Positions 18,015 through 27,793 of a stretch of DNA of 50,000 nucleotides are shown here, piece by piece. The stretch lies in contig JAUCBJ010006889.1 of the NCBI GenBank assembly GCA_032718475.1, positions 1 through 50,000 of the forward strand, read 5' to 3'. Position numbers and translations under genes: made by a program. The notes under the pieces are model-generated. The model had not been told where the DNA came from. It saw only the letters and a program-made list of their open reading frames with translations, and searched no databases. Numbering within the stretch: position 1 is the first letter of the stretch; each line of letters begins with the position of its first letter. The DNA comes from Nemertoderma westbladi (Eukaryota > Xenacoelomorpha > Nemertodermatida > Nemertodermatidae).

Positions 18015-20354
18015 ACCCGGGAAGCATCGGGCTACCCTCCGGCCCGGTCTGATAAAAACGGAGTCGGACTGGCCCCAAGGGTAGTGGGACAGCGTCCGCC
18101 TCATGGGTGCGCCTCGGAGTCATCGGAGAGGAGCCCAGAAGGACGCAAGCGTTATCAAGTTAGAGAAAGAGTTCTGCGGATTAGGCTAATCTTATCCGCC
18201 TTTGAGGAGGCTTCTAAAAGAAAGCAAGACACGTCGTTGCAAGTTGCCGTAAAGACTTGGTTTCAACGGGTGAGTCGCCAGGTTCAAGGAGCAGCTCAGT
18301 GGAAAGCTCAGTTGGAGGAGCGCTCAACCCATGGAGAATCAACAGACGCTACTTTTTCCCAAGTGGAAAGTGAAGCGACGGCAGAGAAACCGCATAAGAA
18401 GGATGCCATTGACATCTATCTGTCAGACTATCAGCGTTTTTTAGGAGATGACGAGTTGAGGAGAAGGCTGGAGGGACTTAGCCCTAACAGCGAAGGAGCC
18501 AAACTTGTGTTAGATGCAATTGATGTGGATAGGTTAGCGGCGAACCAAGCTAAATTCGATGAACAACTCCGCATCACCAAGGTTCAAGAAGAACAAGTAA
18601 AGAAAAAACGTATAGAAGATAGAAAGACAGCAGCAGCGGCAGTGGCAGCGGCAGAAGCGGAACGAAAGGCAGCAGAGGCAGCGGCAGAGGCAAAAGCGGC
18701 AGCTGCGGAAAGGAAAGTGGCAGCTGCAGAAGCGGAACGAAAGGCAGCAGAGGCAGCGGCAGAGGCAAAAGCGGCAGCTGCGGAAAGGAAAGCGGCAGCG
18801 GCAGAAGCGGAAAGAAAGATAGCAGTGGCAGAAGCAGAACGGAGGGCATCTGAAGAGACAACCCAACTAGAGTTGGAAAATCTTCAAGAGAGGCAAGATA
18901 ACTTTAATAAACAGTTAACAGCTAGTAATATGCAGATGATGAATCGATCTACTCCCAAACAACAAGGTTATACATCATCTGAGGAAGGCGATACCACCGG
19001 CACTGAAGGCGGAGGAAATCGATCCCGCCTAAGCAGACGTAAAAGAACATTCCACCGTCAGAAATTGCCTGATTTGCCTCCAGCTGTTAGAAGGCAACTA
19101 AATAACACCAACTTAGAGAGTACAGAACCCACAGACCAAATAATTACAATAGAAAGACTCCCTACTATAGTAGATGAGCCTGAAATAAGTAGGCCTGTTC
19201 TTGAAATCACCCCTTCGGTAATAGATACACCTGTGCTCCCTGAAGCTACCTATAAATTCCCTCTGCATAGCACTAAGCTACCTGTGCCCCGTAGAACTGC
19301 CCAGGAGACAGTTCAGGTCCTGGACCCCGAGCGAAATATTCCAAATTTGTCGCCCGTTGTCCCTCGTCTGCCCGCTACGACGTTGGCAGATCCCGTTTCG
19401 GCGGTTGATTGGGTAGACGAGATACGGCGGGGGATGGATATTCTCCTCGGAGAGATGAAGGAGAATCGGATACGCTCCTCCCAACAGGTCCGAGAGTTGG
19501 AAGGGACTGTCCAACATTTAAAGGGAACAGTGAGGGAAAGTAAGTTAGAGTTGCAAGAAGTGCAGCAGAATATCGCGCTAGAGCGCGATAAATTAGTAAA
19601 TTTACAAAAGGGTATACCACCACCCCCTGTAACAATGTGTCAACCCGTTAGGTCTGAAGTATCTCATGCGCAAGGTGTGGAGCCTACACGCATTTATACT
19701 GCTAGCGAAGTAGAAACTCCTATAGTGAACCCTATTAAGGGTAATTATCGACCTGTTGATGATGATATTCCCTATAGAACTGATCATAATCCGAGAAATT
19801 TATATACCGATAATTCGATATTAAATAACACGATGGCCCAAGAAAGTTTTACGCGTCAAATGGCTAGAACCGAAGCCCGGCAAGCGGTAAAGGTGGGAGA
19901 GATAGTCAAATTCAATGGAGATGAGATGAAATGGTTACCTTTTAATGAATATTACAAAGATAACATACAGAACTCTGTACTATCTAATGGAGAAAAACTT
20001 AGATACCTCATCGAGTGCTTGGAAGGATCTCCCAAGTTAATGGTGTTAAAGTTTATTGGACATCCAGACGGATTAAGACAAGTTTGGGACACACTAAACA
20101 TCAGGTATGGTAATAGGAATAATATCACTAAGTATTTATATGCAAAATTAGTAGCGCCCAGAAAGTTCATCAGCAGTGGGATAATAGAGTTTTCCGATGA
20201 GATTCAAGAGATCTGTAGACAATTAGATTGGTTAGGTAAGTCTCATGAATACCAAAGTTCTATGGTCATTGGAGCTGTGGCTTCTACTTTACCGAAAGGT
20301 GGGGTAGGCACACGCTGGGATAAGAAAGTACTATATATGATGGAACAACAATGA
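18015..20354 (+). CDS. gag: gag polyprotein (BEL/Pao)
   Basis: The frame is open from 18015 to a TGA at 20352-20354 (about 780 codons) but has no in-frame ATG until about 18930, inside the coiled-coil region, so translation probably begins in an upstream exon or at a non-AUG codon (GTG at 18084). In order it holds a Lys/Arg-rich start, an Ala/Glu/Lys repeat at 18620-18850 (AAERKAAAAEAERKAAEAAA-like) predicting a long coiled coil, a Pro/Thr-rich linker, a second coiled coil (IRRGMDILLGEMKENRIRSS, then VQHLKGTVRE), and the Pao gag domain at about 19880-20340 (VKFNGDEMKWLPFNEYYKDN, GEKLRYLIECLEGSPK, LRQVWDTLNIRYG). It would form the particle shell. The domain continues past the stop into the pol frame. 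Confidence 0.85.
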   Translation, partial: TREASGYPPARSDKNGVGLAPRVVGQRPPHGCASESSERSPEGRKRYQVRERVLRIRLILSAFEEASKRKQDTSLQVAVKTWFQRVSRQVQGAAQWKAQLEERSTHGESTDATFSQVESEATAEKPHKKDAIDIYLSDYQRFLGDDELRRRLEGLSPNSEGAKLVLDAIDVDRLAANQAKFDEQLRITKVQEEQVKKKRIEDRKTAAAAVAAAEAERKAAEAAAEAKAAAAERKVAAAEAERKAAEAAAEAKAAAAERKAAAAEAERKIAVAEAERRASEETTQLELENLQERQDNFNKQLTASNMQMMNRSTPKQQGYTSSEEGDTTGTEGGGNRSRLSRRKRTFHRQKLPDLPPAVRRQLNNTNLESTEPTDQIITIERLPTIVDEPEISRPVLEITPSVIDTPVLPEATYKFPLHSTKLPVPRRTAQETVQVLDPERNIPNLSPVVPRLPATTLADPVSAVDWVDEIRRGMDILLGEMKENRIRSSQQVRELEGTVQHLKGTVRESKLELQEVQQNIALERDKLVNLQKGIPPPPVTMCQPVRSEVSHAQGVEPTRIYTASEVETPIVNPIKGNYRPVDDDIPYRTDHNPRNLYTDNSILNNTMAQESFTRQMARTEARQAVKVGEIVKFNGDEMKWLPFNEYYKDNIQNSVLSNGEKLRYLIECLEGSPKLMVLKFIGHPDGLRQVWDTLNIRYGNRNNITKYLYAKLVAPRKFISSGIIEFSDEIQEICRQLDWLGKSHEYQSSMVIGAVASTLPKGGVGTRWDKKVLYMMEQQ

Positions 20355-21758
20355 CGAGACCCTACCATGGCTGATCTCATGTCATTCTTGGATGGAGAAG
20401 TGAAATTGCAACTCCTCAAGCAGTCCCGAGAGAAGACATCAGAAAACAAGGTAAGTGAAAAACCCGTCTCTAGGAGAAAGATAACACCAGTGTGTTATAC
20501 AGACGACGGCGAAAGCCAGACTTCTCAAGGAGAAGATAGCGGGAAAGACACTGATAGATCTTATTATGTCAATAAAATGCCTAAAGATCAGGTAAGTAAA
20601 TTCAAGTCTCGAGCAAATGACAGGAGAGAACAGGTAAGAAAAACTCCTCCCACGTCTCCCAAGAGAATTCAGGTGAGAAAGCCCGAAGAAAAGGCAAGTG
20701 TACACAATGTGACTCAGAATAAGGTAAGTAACATCAAACCAAAATGTGCGCTGTGTGACGGGACCCACCATTTGAATAGGTGTGATGAATTTCTAAAGAA
20801 ATCATTAACGGAGAGACGCGAAGTCATGTGGGATAAGCGGTTATGTTATAATTGCCTCAGACAAGGACACCAACGGCGAACCTGTTTCTCTGACATAAGG
20901 TGTGTAAAGTGTGGTGCGAAACATCATATCTTGTTGCACGCTGAATTCGATCGAAATAGTCCGAATCAGGTAAGTGATTCCGAGTTACATGTCCAATTCA
21001 GTGATGTGAACGACACTGATCAATCTGAGATGGAAGGATTCTATACAGACGAGTTCTCCGACGAAAACGAATCCTGTTACATGATAAATACCGCAGTGTA
21101 TCGAGCACTCACCTATGAAAAGGATATAGACAACGACTTCACTCTAACTACTTCTGAACGACAACCATCTTGGAAAGAGCCATCTTCCAATGTAGGGATC
21201 CGAGAGTTTCCTGTGGTGCAAGTAAGGGTGCACGGACCTAAACGGAGTTATGTAGTGAACGCCCTCCTGGACTCCGGCAGCACAGGAACATTCATCGATA
21301 AAGAGCTAGCCGAAGATATATTTGCTGGACAGCCCAAGTTCCAAACTAAGCTCAACATGTCTGGCATTATGCAAGTTTGGAAATCTACAATAACAGCTGA
21401 TTATTATGTAGGCGCGTTGTCCACCCCACAAGACGAACTAGGAGAACACAGCATAAGGTCAGTGAAAATGGTGGCTATAAAGAACTTCGCTACTACTCAA
21501 GCAGACCTTTATAATTGGGACGAGGATGAGAGCATCCAACATCTTAACATACCTCGGTTCCAGACTGATTATCCTGGAGTGCAAATACTCATCGGCCAAA
21601 ACGCGCATGAGGCGCTGGAGACATTAGAGAAACGGCCTGCTCAACCGCAGCCACTACAGACCTATGCGGTAAGAACTAGAGTAGGTTGGTACTTTACTGG
21701 CCCTTCCCGTAGAACACTCAAAGAAAGACTACCGCAAGAGCGCGTCTGTCAGGTGAGT
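20236..21758 (+). promoter_or_regulatory. Cluster of splice-donor-like sites
   Basis: Near-perfect donors (CAG or AAG, then GTAAGT or GTRAGA) have their GT at 20451, 20592, 20634, 20673, 20724, 20970 and 21753, with another in gag (TAG/GTAAGT, 20236). Those at 20451-20970 and 21753 are all in codon phase 0 and encode Gln/Lys-Val-Ser/Arg. They may supply short transcripts for the 3' ORFs, or may simply reflect a repeated peptide motif in a disordered linker. Confidence 0.4.
20352..20354 (+). other. In-frame UGA between gag and pol
   Basis: gag and pol share one reading frame. The only break is CAA CAA TGA CGA GAC, with four further sense codons to the pol ATG. The gag-domain tail appears to continue after it (MADLMSFLDGEVKLQ resembles the usual LxDLLxFLE end). 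UGA followed by C is a context known to be leaky. It is either programmed readthrough or one nonsense mutation. Confidence 0.7.
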
Positions 21759-24700
21759 GAATGGGAAGATGATACTAGTGAAGGAGACGATTCCATTGAG
21801 GGAATTCCATACTCCTCAGATAACGACGACATTCACCAGCTTTTTGATGAGGAGAATACCATCGATCTCCTTAAGGAAAACGAGGCTTGGCAAAACCAAG
21901 TTAACTTATGTCAACTTCTCTATCCATCTGAACGAGAAGCTTACAACGACGAGTTAAATGACGTCATTGAGCGTTGCAATGCCAAGACTCGAGATGAACA
22001 TGCTGTACGATTCTTTACGCAAGAGGCGGTAGAGCCCAATTCCTACGATAAAGCCTTGTCGGTGGAAGAGGAAAGGGCCAAGCAGATCCAAGAGACAACT
22101 ACACGTTTCCTCAAAGATCAAGGTAGGTATGAAGTCGGTCTACCTTTCCGCAAGAGAGAACCAAAGTTCATCAATAACAGACCCCTGGCGGAAAAAAGAA
22201 TCGCGCAACTCCATCGACGCCTTACAGCTAATTCTTCAGCTAAAGCAATGTATCAAACACAGCTGGAAAAATTTATTAATAAGGGATACGCGGAGAGAGT
22301 ACCGGAAGAAACACCTGTGACTGAAAGAACGTATTACTTAACTCACCATTACGTTCCTAAACCCGGTAAACCACACGAAGTGAGAGTAGTGTTTGATGGC
22401 TCCGCTCTTTACATGGGTCAATCCCTTAACTCTGAATTGTTACCCGGACCCAACTTGCTTCAATCTTTGTTGGGAATTCTTTTAAGATTGAGACAATATT
22501 CGATTGCTTTCGCCTCCGATATAGAAGGCATGTTCTTACAAGTCAAGGTGTTAGATAGGGATCGAGATAGTCTACGATTTCTGTGGTGGCCCGAAGGAGA
22601 CCTCAACCAGAAACCGGTGGAGTACTGGATGACCATCCAGGCCTTTGGGATAATCTCAAGCCCTTCCAACTCCTGTTCGGTAGTGCGTACTACTGCAGAG
22701 GACAACCGAGAGGCATTCTCTAAGGAAGTGATCGACAACATCAAGAGAGACATATACATGGACGACAATCTGAAGTCCCTCCCATCAGTTGAGGAAGCCA
22801 TTGAGGTCGCTAAGGGAACGGTAGAGTGCTTAAAAAGAGGTGGATTTCGATTAACCAAATTCACCAGCAACTCCCGTGAGTTTCTGGAGTCGATCCCTGC
22901 GGAAGATCGAGGAGCGAAGGATCTCGATTTGATCAAAGATGATCTGCCAGAGACCAAGACACTCGGCTTGAAATGGGACACAGAGCGAGATATCCTGTTT
23001 TTCCAACTAAAACAGCGAGATAATCCAGTTCGAACCAAACGGATTTGCTTAAGTATACTGAGCACTTATTTCGATCCATTGGGATTTATTAGCCCAGTTA
23101 TATTGATTGCTCGTAGTTTGGTACAACAAATGTGGCTTGAAAACCACTCATGGGACGATCCACTTAAGGGGGAATTATTGAAGCAGTGGATGAAATGGGA
23201 AGATTCGCTGCCAGCTATCGAAGATTTTATAATTTCCCGTTCATATTTTGGTCATGTTCTCCCTACGTATTCCTATCAACTCCATGTGTTTGGAGACGCC
23301 AGCGATATGGGAATCGGTATAGTAGCCTACCTAAGAGTGGAAACTCCGGATGGAATCAAAGTCGCCTTGGTTACTTCTAAGGCATTAATCAACAACAAGT
23401 TGAAAGTTCCTCGAGCGGAGTTAAAAGCGGCTCTATACGCTACAGCCATCGGCCGGAATGTAACCGAACAGATTGACTATCCATTAGAGAAAACTGTCTA
23501 TTGGACCGACGCTTTACTCGTGTTAGAGTATATAACCAATGAAGTCTGTCAGTTCAGCGTCTTCGTTACCAACAGGGTAGCCATCATACTTAGTCGCACG
23601 ACGATGGACCAATGGAGACATTGCCCCGGAACGATTAATCCAGCAGACATCGCGTCCCGAGGAGCGACTCCAAAGGAATTGGTAAATACTCCCGAATGGT
23701 TAGGAGGACCCGACTTTCTCTACAGGGAAGAAGAAGAATGGCCTCCTCATCTCACAACAGCAGAGATCAGACAGGCCAAGGGAGCGGAGAAAGTTAAACC
23801 CAAAACTCGAGCGAGTAAATCGAAGTTGTTTAAACCTGCGGTTGATCTATCTGTATTATTTACTTCCGGAGATGATGCTTTGGATCAGAAACCCACCGCC
23901 ACGACGAAAGAAGTCTTGGAAATCCGTGACAAGGATTGGAAATCTGGAATACCAGATATCGCGCAAGGATTCTCACCTCTCTTGCAGAGAGCGATACGTC
24001 ACTACAGTTCCTGGAATCGGCTCTGTAAAGCCGTCACCTATTTAAAACGATGTTTTCATCATCGTTACTCCGGGACAAAGACCCATAGTGATGATGCTCC
24101 ATCAACATCTGCACGAGTCCATGTTGTTAAAGATCTTCCCCAATACAGGGTATCCAACAGGTTTCTAAAGGAGAAGATCAGTTACCAGGAGCATGATGAA
24201 ACCAACAAACAGATGCTGAGACTCCTACAATGCTATGAGGATTCCGATAAGTATTTCCTGTTGTTAAGAAATCCGCAGATGCGCTTAAGGGATCGCTTCT
24301 CTAGTACCATGATAGATGGGTTAATACGTGTTGGAGGTAGGCTGACCAACGCCCCATTATCCTTTGACACTAAGTTTCCCATACTCATTAGAAATCTTGA
24401 TATACAAATCAAGATGATTGTAGATGTTCATAGCAAACTGTACCATGCTGGAAGAGAACGAGTTCTGAGCGAAATTCGAACTCGCTACTATTTTTATAAA
24501 CCTCGTAGGGCTCTGAACCAAGTTCTTAGGAATTGTATACCCTGTAGGAAAGCATTCAGTAGGCCTTTAACGCAGCGAGAGGCAGAATTACCTAGGGAAA
24601 GAGTAAGCTTCTATGAACCACCCTTTACTAATACCGGTGTGGATTTATTTGGCCCTATTGAAGTATATCGTGCCCGGACTATAGTCAAGAGATGGTGTAT

Positions 24701-25640
24701 CATCTTCGTTTGTATGACTTGTAGAGCTATCCATCTCGATATGGTAAACGATCTATCCACCAACAGCTTCGTGTTGAGTTTACGACGACAGATCGCTCGC
24801 TTCGGAACCAGTAACACGATGAGATCGGATAAGGGAACGAACTTCATTGGCGCCAACAACGAAATTCAAGCTTACGTAAAGGACTGGAATAAAAGACAGG
24901 TGGACGACCAGCTAAGGATAACAGCGTCTAGCTGGACCTTCAACGCCGCCGACGCCCCTTGGTGGGGAGGAAGTTGGGAGAGATTGATTAGGAGCGTGAA
25001 GACTGCATTCCACTTTATTGTGCCTTGTCGCGCTTATCTCACCGACGAACTATTGCGGACGTTAATGGAGGAAATCGCCGCCTATCTCAACGAAAGACCG
25101 CTTATGCCAGTCTCTTCAAATCCTGATTCCCTGGAAGCGCTAACACCCGCGCACTTTCTACTGAAGAAACCCGTAGCCATGCTCCCACGATCGGAGATCA
25201 CAGACGGAGACGAGTACTGCCGTCGAACCTGGCAACTTATGCAGTTGCTATCCCGTCGTTTCGCTGACCATTTCGAGAAACATTACCTGCCCACTCTACA
25301 ACTTCGAACTAAGTGGTTTGCGCAGCAAGAAAACGTCAGCGCTGGAGACATGGTGCTTATTGTGGACCCCGATCTCCCACGTAAGCGATGGCAAACAGGA
25401 CGTATCATCGAGACTTATATCTCGAGCGATGGTTTGGTGCGATCAGTAGAGCTCGTCGTCATGCGGCGGAACTTTAAGAAACCAGGGATAGTCTTTGAGA
25501 CTCAACAGCTCAATCGCCCAGTGGGACGTTTATGTTTACTGGAAAGAGACAGAGAGCTCTCCGGAAACTATGGAAGGCAAGAAACTCTTCCCACGACCAC
25601 TTCCCTAATCCAACCGACATCTAGGGACTCCCCAACTTAA
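20367..25640 (+). CDS. pol: pol polyprotein (BEL/Pao): protease, RT, RNase H, integrase
   Basis: A 1757-codon open frame, same frame as gag. Order by approximate residue: zinc knuckles at 127-190 (CALCDGTHHLNRC, CYNCLRQGHQRRTC, CVKCGAKHH); aspartic protease near 303 (LLDSGSTGTFID); reverse transcriptase 620-900 with VRVVFDGSA and FASDIEGMFLQV, and the catalytic YMDD at ~795; RNase H near 973 (VFGDASDMGIG) with the later acidic site YWTDALLVLEY; integrase with an HHCC finger (VHSKLYHAG, CIPC at ~1350-1392) and DDE core (TGVDLFGP ~1425, RSDKGTNFIG ~1486, WWGGSWERLIRSVKTAF ~1536); then the C-terminal BEL domain (AGDMVLIVD, RKRWQTGRI) near 1660. All catalytic residues I can place are present and there is no internal stop. 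It copies the element's RNA into DNA and integrates it. Minus-strand frames across it are shadows. Confidence 0.96.
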   Translation: MADLMSFLDGEVKLQLLKQSREKTSENKVSEKPVSRRKITPVCYTDDGESQTSQGEDSGKDTDRSYYVNKMPKDQVSKFKSRANDRREQVRKTPPTSPKRIQVRKPEEKASVHNVTQNKVSNIKPKCALCDGTHHLNRCDEFLKKSLTERREVMWDKRLCYNCLRQGHQRRTCFSDIRCVKCGAKHHILLHAEFDRNSPNQVSDSELHVQFSDVNDTDQSEMEGFYTDEFSDENESCYMINTAVYRALTYEKDIDNDFTLTTSERQPSWKEPSSNVGIREFPVVQVRVHGPKRSYVVNALLDSGSTGTFIDKELAEDIFAGQPKFQTKLNMSGIMQVWKSTITADYYVGALSTPQDELGEHSIRSVKMVAIKNFATTQADLYNWDEDESIQHLNIPRFQTDYPGVQILIGQNAHEALETLEKRPAQPQPLQTYAVRTRVGWYFTGPSRRTLKERLPQERVCQVSEWEDDTSEGDDSIEGIPYSSDNDDIHQLFDEENTIDLLKENEAWQNQVNLCQLLYPSEREAYNDELNDVIERCNAKTRDEHAVRFFTQEAVEPNSYDKALSVEEERAKQIQETTTRFLKDQGRYEVGLPFRKREPKFINNRPLAEKRIAQLHRRLTANSSAKAMYQTQLEKFINKGYAERVPEETPVTERTYYLTHHYVPKPGKPHEVRVVFDGSALYMGQSLNSELLPGPNLLQSLLGILLRLRQYSIAFASDIEGMFLQVKVLDRDRDSLRFLWWPEGDLNQKPVEYWMTIQAFGIISSPSNSCSVVRTTAEDNREAFSKEVIDNIKRDIYMDDNLKSLPSVEEAIEVAKGTVECLKRGGFRLTKFTSNSREFLESIPAEDRGAKDLDLIKDDLPETKTLGLKWDTERDILFFQLKQRDNPVRTKRICLSILSTYFDPLGFISPVILIARSLVQQMWLENHSWDDPLKGELLKQWMKWEDSLPAIEDFIISRSYFGHVLPTYSYQLHVFGDASDMGIGIVAYLRVETPDGIKVALVTSKALINNKLKVPRAELKAALYATAIGRNVTEQIDYPLEKTVYWTDALLVLEYITNEVCQFSVFVTNRVAIILSRTTMDQWRHCPGTINPADIASRGATPKELVNTPEWLGGPDFLYREEEEWPPHLTTAEIRQAKGAEKVKPKTRASKSKLFKPAVDLSVLFTSGDDALDQKPTATTKEVLEIRDKDWKSGIPDIAQGFSPLLQRAIRHYSSWNRLCKAVTYLKRCFHHRYSGTKTHSDDAPSTSARVHVVKDLPQYRVSNRFLKEKISYQEHDETNKQMLRLLQCYEDSDKYFLLLRNPQMRLRDRFSSTMIDGLIRVGGRLTNAPLSFDTKFPILIRNLDIQIKMIVDVHSKLYHAGRERVLSEIRTRYYFYKPRRALNQVLRNCIPCRKAFSRPLTQREAELPRERVSFYEPPFTNTGVDLFGPIEVYRARTIVKRWCIIFVCMTCRAIHLDMVNDLSTNSFVLSLRRQIARFGTSNTMRSDKGTNFIGANNEIQAYVKDWNKRQVDDQLRITASSWTFNAADAPWWGGSWERLIRSVKTAFHFIVPCRAYLTDELLRTLMEEIAAYLNERPLMPVSSNPDSLEALTPAHFLLKKPVAMLPRSEITDGDEYCRRTWQLMQLLSRRFADHFEKHYLPTLQLRTKWFAQQENVSAGDMVLIVDPDLPRKRWQTGRIIETYISSDGLVRSVELVVMRRNFKKPGIVFETQQLNRPVGRLCLLERDRELSGNYGRQETLPTTTSLIQPTSRDSPT

Positions 25641-27286
25641 TATCGTTCGGAGTGGGCGTGTGACTCTATTATTTTATATTATTTTATTATTTTTATATTT
25701 ATGTATATATTACTATGTAATTTTATTATAATCGTTTTATTTAATTTAGTAGAATATTATTTAGCGATTATTTTGTAGAATAGTGCAATATATTCGTGTT
25801 TATTACGTAAGTAATTACTTATATTATATTTAGTGAGACGGCGAAGAAATAATTATTTTTCTCTTTCCTTACTGTCCGTATTATATTATAAATACGTAAC
25901 TACAGTAAGATGAAATGTCCGTACTTATTAAAGTACAATAAAGCCACTACTATATTTAAGTATTATTGGTAGGCAGAGTATTAGGAATGCAAAGTTCAGA
26001 TCCTCGTGTCTCGGCTAAACCAAGCTCTGGGTAGACCTTGGAAACGACTTGCCTCTTCACACTGACATTGCTTCGTGCGATATTGCTCTCATACCGTATA
26101 TTAAATAATACATATAGTAGCGTGATGTCCCTTTAACAGTAGCGTATAACGCAAAATAAATCTGTTAAACCCTTTGACCATCTGTAATTCTAGTCGATTA
26201 AGATATCGTGGCACCCACCGATATACTTGAAAGACAAATTATAGAATCAGTGGTTAACGTCCCCAGACAAGTTCTGGAATAAATCGGTGCCCATCTCAAA
26301 TATTAATTAGTTAATATTTACAAATCAAATAAGTCAAAATCTGTAAAATTCAGATCCTTCAACAATTCTAGTCAATTAAGATATCGTAGCATTTACCGAT
26401 ATTCTTAAAGAGACAATTTTCTTAGAATTAAGGATCTTGTGTCCCTAGACAAGTTCTAGAATCAAAATATGTCCATTTAATTATCAAATAATAAAATTTC
26501 AGGGAATAAATTTAAATTCATGTCTTTTAATGAATTTAATAAATTGCCATTTTACGCAATTTAGAACATTCCCAAAATTCCATTAATTAATAGATCAAGG
26601 GAGCGGAGATTTATATTATTATGCGTATGCGTGTACGAAAGTCTCCCAAACATAGTTAATAGCCGATAAAATTCGTAAAGTCATGTATAAACGGGACATT
26701 GACTATTAAAGAATTCCTATTAAATAACATCCCAGATCTGTATGCATTGGAATCACCCTAATTCTACCGCTAGCTTTACATAATGTCACCATAGCAACAA
26801 CCACGCTAGAATTAGAATTGAGTTAAAAGAACAATAGAAAGCTTGTCCCATTGAATAGCATAGGGAATAAATAGCGCACTGCTAGTATCCAAGGATACAT
26901 AATAATACAGTGACATTCTGGAAGGCATTGACTAACGGACAAATGGCCCGAATGTGCGTAGTTGTGACCAGTTGTGTGGTATTTGTGAGTTTATAGGTGA
27001 ATGTTACTGCTAAAGTGTGTTTACAGTAGCTAGTCGCAATCGTAAAAGTAACCTAACTCTCCAAGGAAAACCTGAAGTACATCTAAGCCTTTGGGACGGA
27101 CAGTCGAGTGACTTGTGCCGGTTGTCGTTGTCGTTGTGCGGCTACGTCGTTGGCGAAAGTACAGCGGCGACGACACATCGGCGCTGAGGATCTCGTACTG
27201 TCCGGGGGTTGATTGGGGTAGGCAGCGACGCCCGCTCGCCTAAATATAAACTCATTATAATATGAATAAACTCATATATAGCAGAT
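25641..27286 (+). other. AT-rich region between pol and accessory ORFs
   Basis: No credible reading frame. The first half is very AT-rich. A block of about 125 bp (ATTCTAGTCGATTAAGATATC onward) at about 26187 recurs 179 bp later at about 26366, with changes. Bases 27110-27230 turn GC-rich with TGTCGTTGTCGTTGTGCGGC-like sequence just ahead of the next ORF. The region could hold a splice acceptor or internal promoter for that ORF, but I cannot identify one securely. Confidence 0.5.
26181..26490 (+). repeat. 179-bp direct duplication
   Basis: TTCTAGTCRATTAAGATATC and the following ~100 bp (ending near AGACAAGTTCTRGAATMAA) occur twice, offset by 179 bp. Non-coding, within the element's 3' region. 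Confidence 0.75.
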
Positions 27287-27775
27287 ATGACGGAGTTGAT
27301 AGAAGATGTTCTTGGTATCGGGGAGCGATATACTCTACTTTTGCAAGCGTTTGTTGATAGCTTAATACGCGGCGACGTTAGTCCAACTGCTGCGGAGGAC
27401 GATGGTCGTTATATCGAACCACCAATGTCCCAAGAGCAGCTCGCGCGCGAGTTGGACTATAGAAAATTCGCTGCTCGATATACGCAGCGTAATGGTACGT
27501 ATATGGCCTTCTTAACTACTGGTCATCCTATCGATTTACACGATATAGACGATATAGACACCAAAAGGGAAATGGTTCTATTTAAATATCATACCCAGCG
27601 GAGGCGGAACAATAAACCGAGAATCGAACATGAGAATTCTATGCAAAACCGAATCGAAAGAGAAGACGTTGAGGAGCCGGATAAACGCAGCGACTTCAAC
27701 GATTATCTGGAATTCCTGATAGAAACATATCTCAATATTGCCAGTCAACAAAATCTAGAATCTCGATATCCTTAA
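27287..27775 (+). CDS. Accessory ORF A downstream of pol, unknown
   Basis: A complete ATG-to-TAA frame of 162 codons in the place where some BEL/Pao and Gypsy elements carry env. It begins MTELIEDVLGIGERYTLLLQ, is acidic at the start and has a mixed basic/acidic middle (HTQRRRNNKPRIEHEN) and a helical end (DYLEFLIETYLNIASQQ). There is no signal peptide, membrane segment or Cys pattern, so it is not an envelope protein. The stop lies 18 nt from ORF B and both share a frame (sense codons GGT ATA CAT CAT GAC TGC, then ATG), so they may once have been, or through readthrough still be, a single ~320-residue protein. I do not recognise a family. Confidence 0.55.
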   Translation: MTELIEDVLGIGERYTLLLQAFVDSLIRGDVSPTAAEDDGRYIEPPMSQEQLARELDYRKFAARYTQRNGTYMAFLTTGHPIDLHDIDDIDTKREMVLFKYHTQRRRNNKPRIEHENSMQNRIEREDVEEPDKRSDFNDYLEFLIETYLNIASQQNLESRYP

Positions 27776-27793
27776 GGTATACATCATGACTGC

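Noticed and set aside
17809-18084. 92-codon frame before gag as a separate gene
   Set aside because: No family resemblance, in a stretch that may be intronic; ending next to gag is not evidence enough.
22460-23065. 201-codon minus-strand frame opposite the RT domain
   Set aside because: The plus strand encodes well-defined RT motifs there; the minus frame is a shadow.
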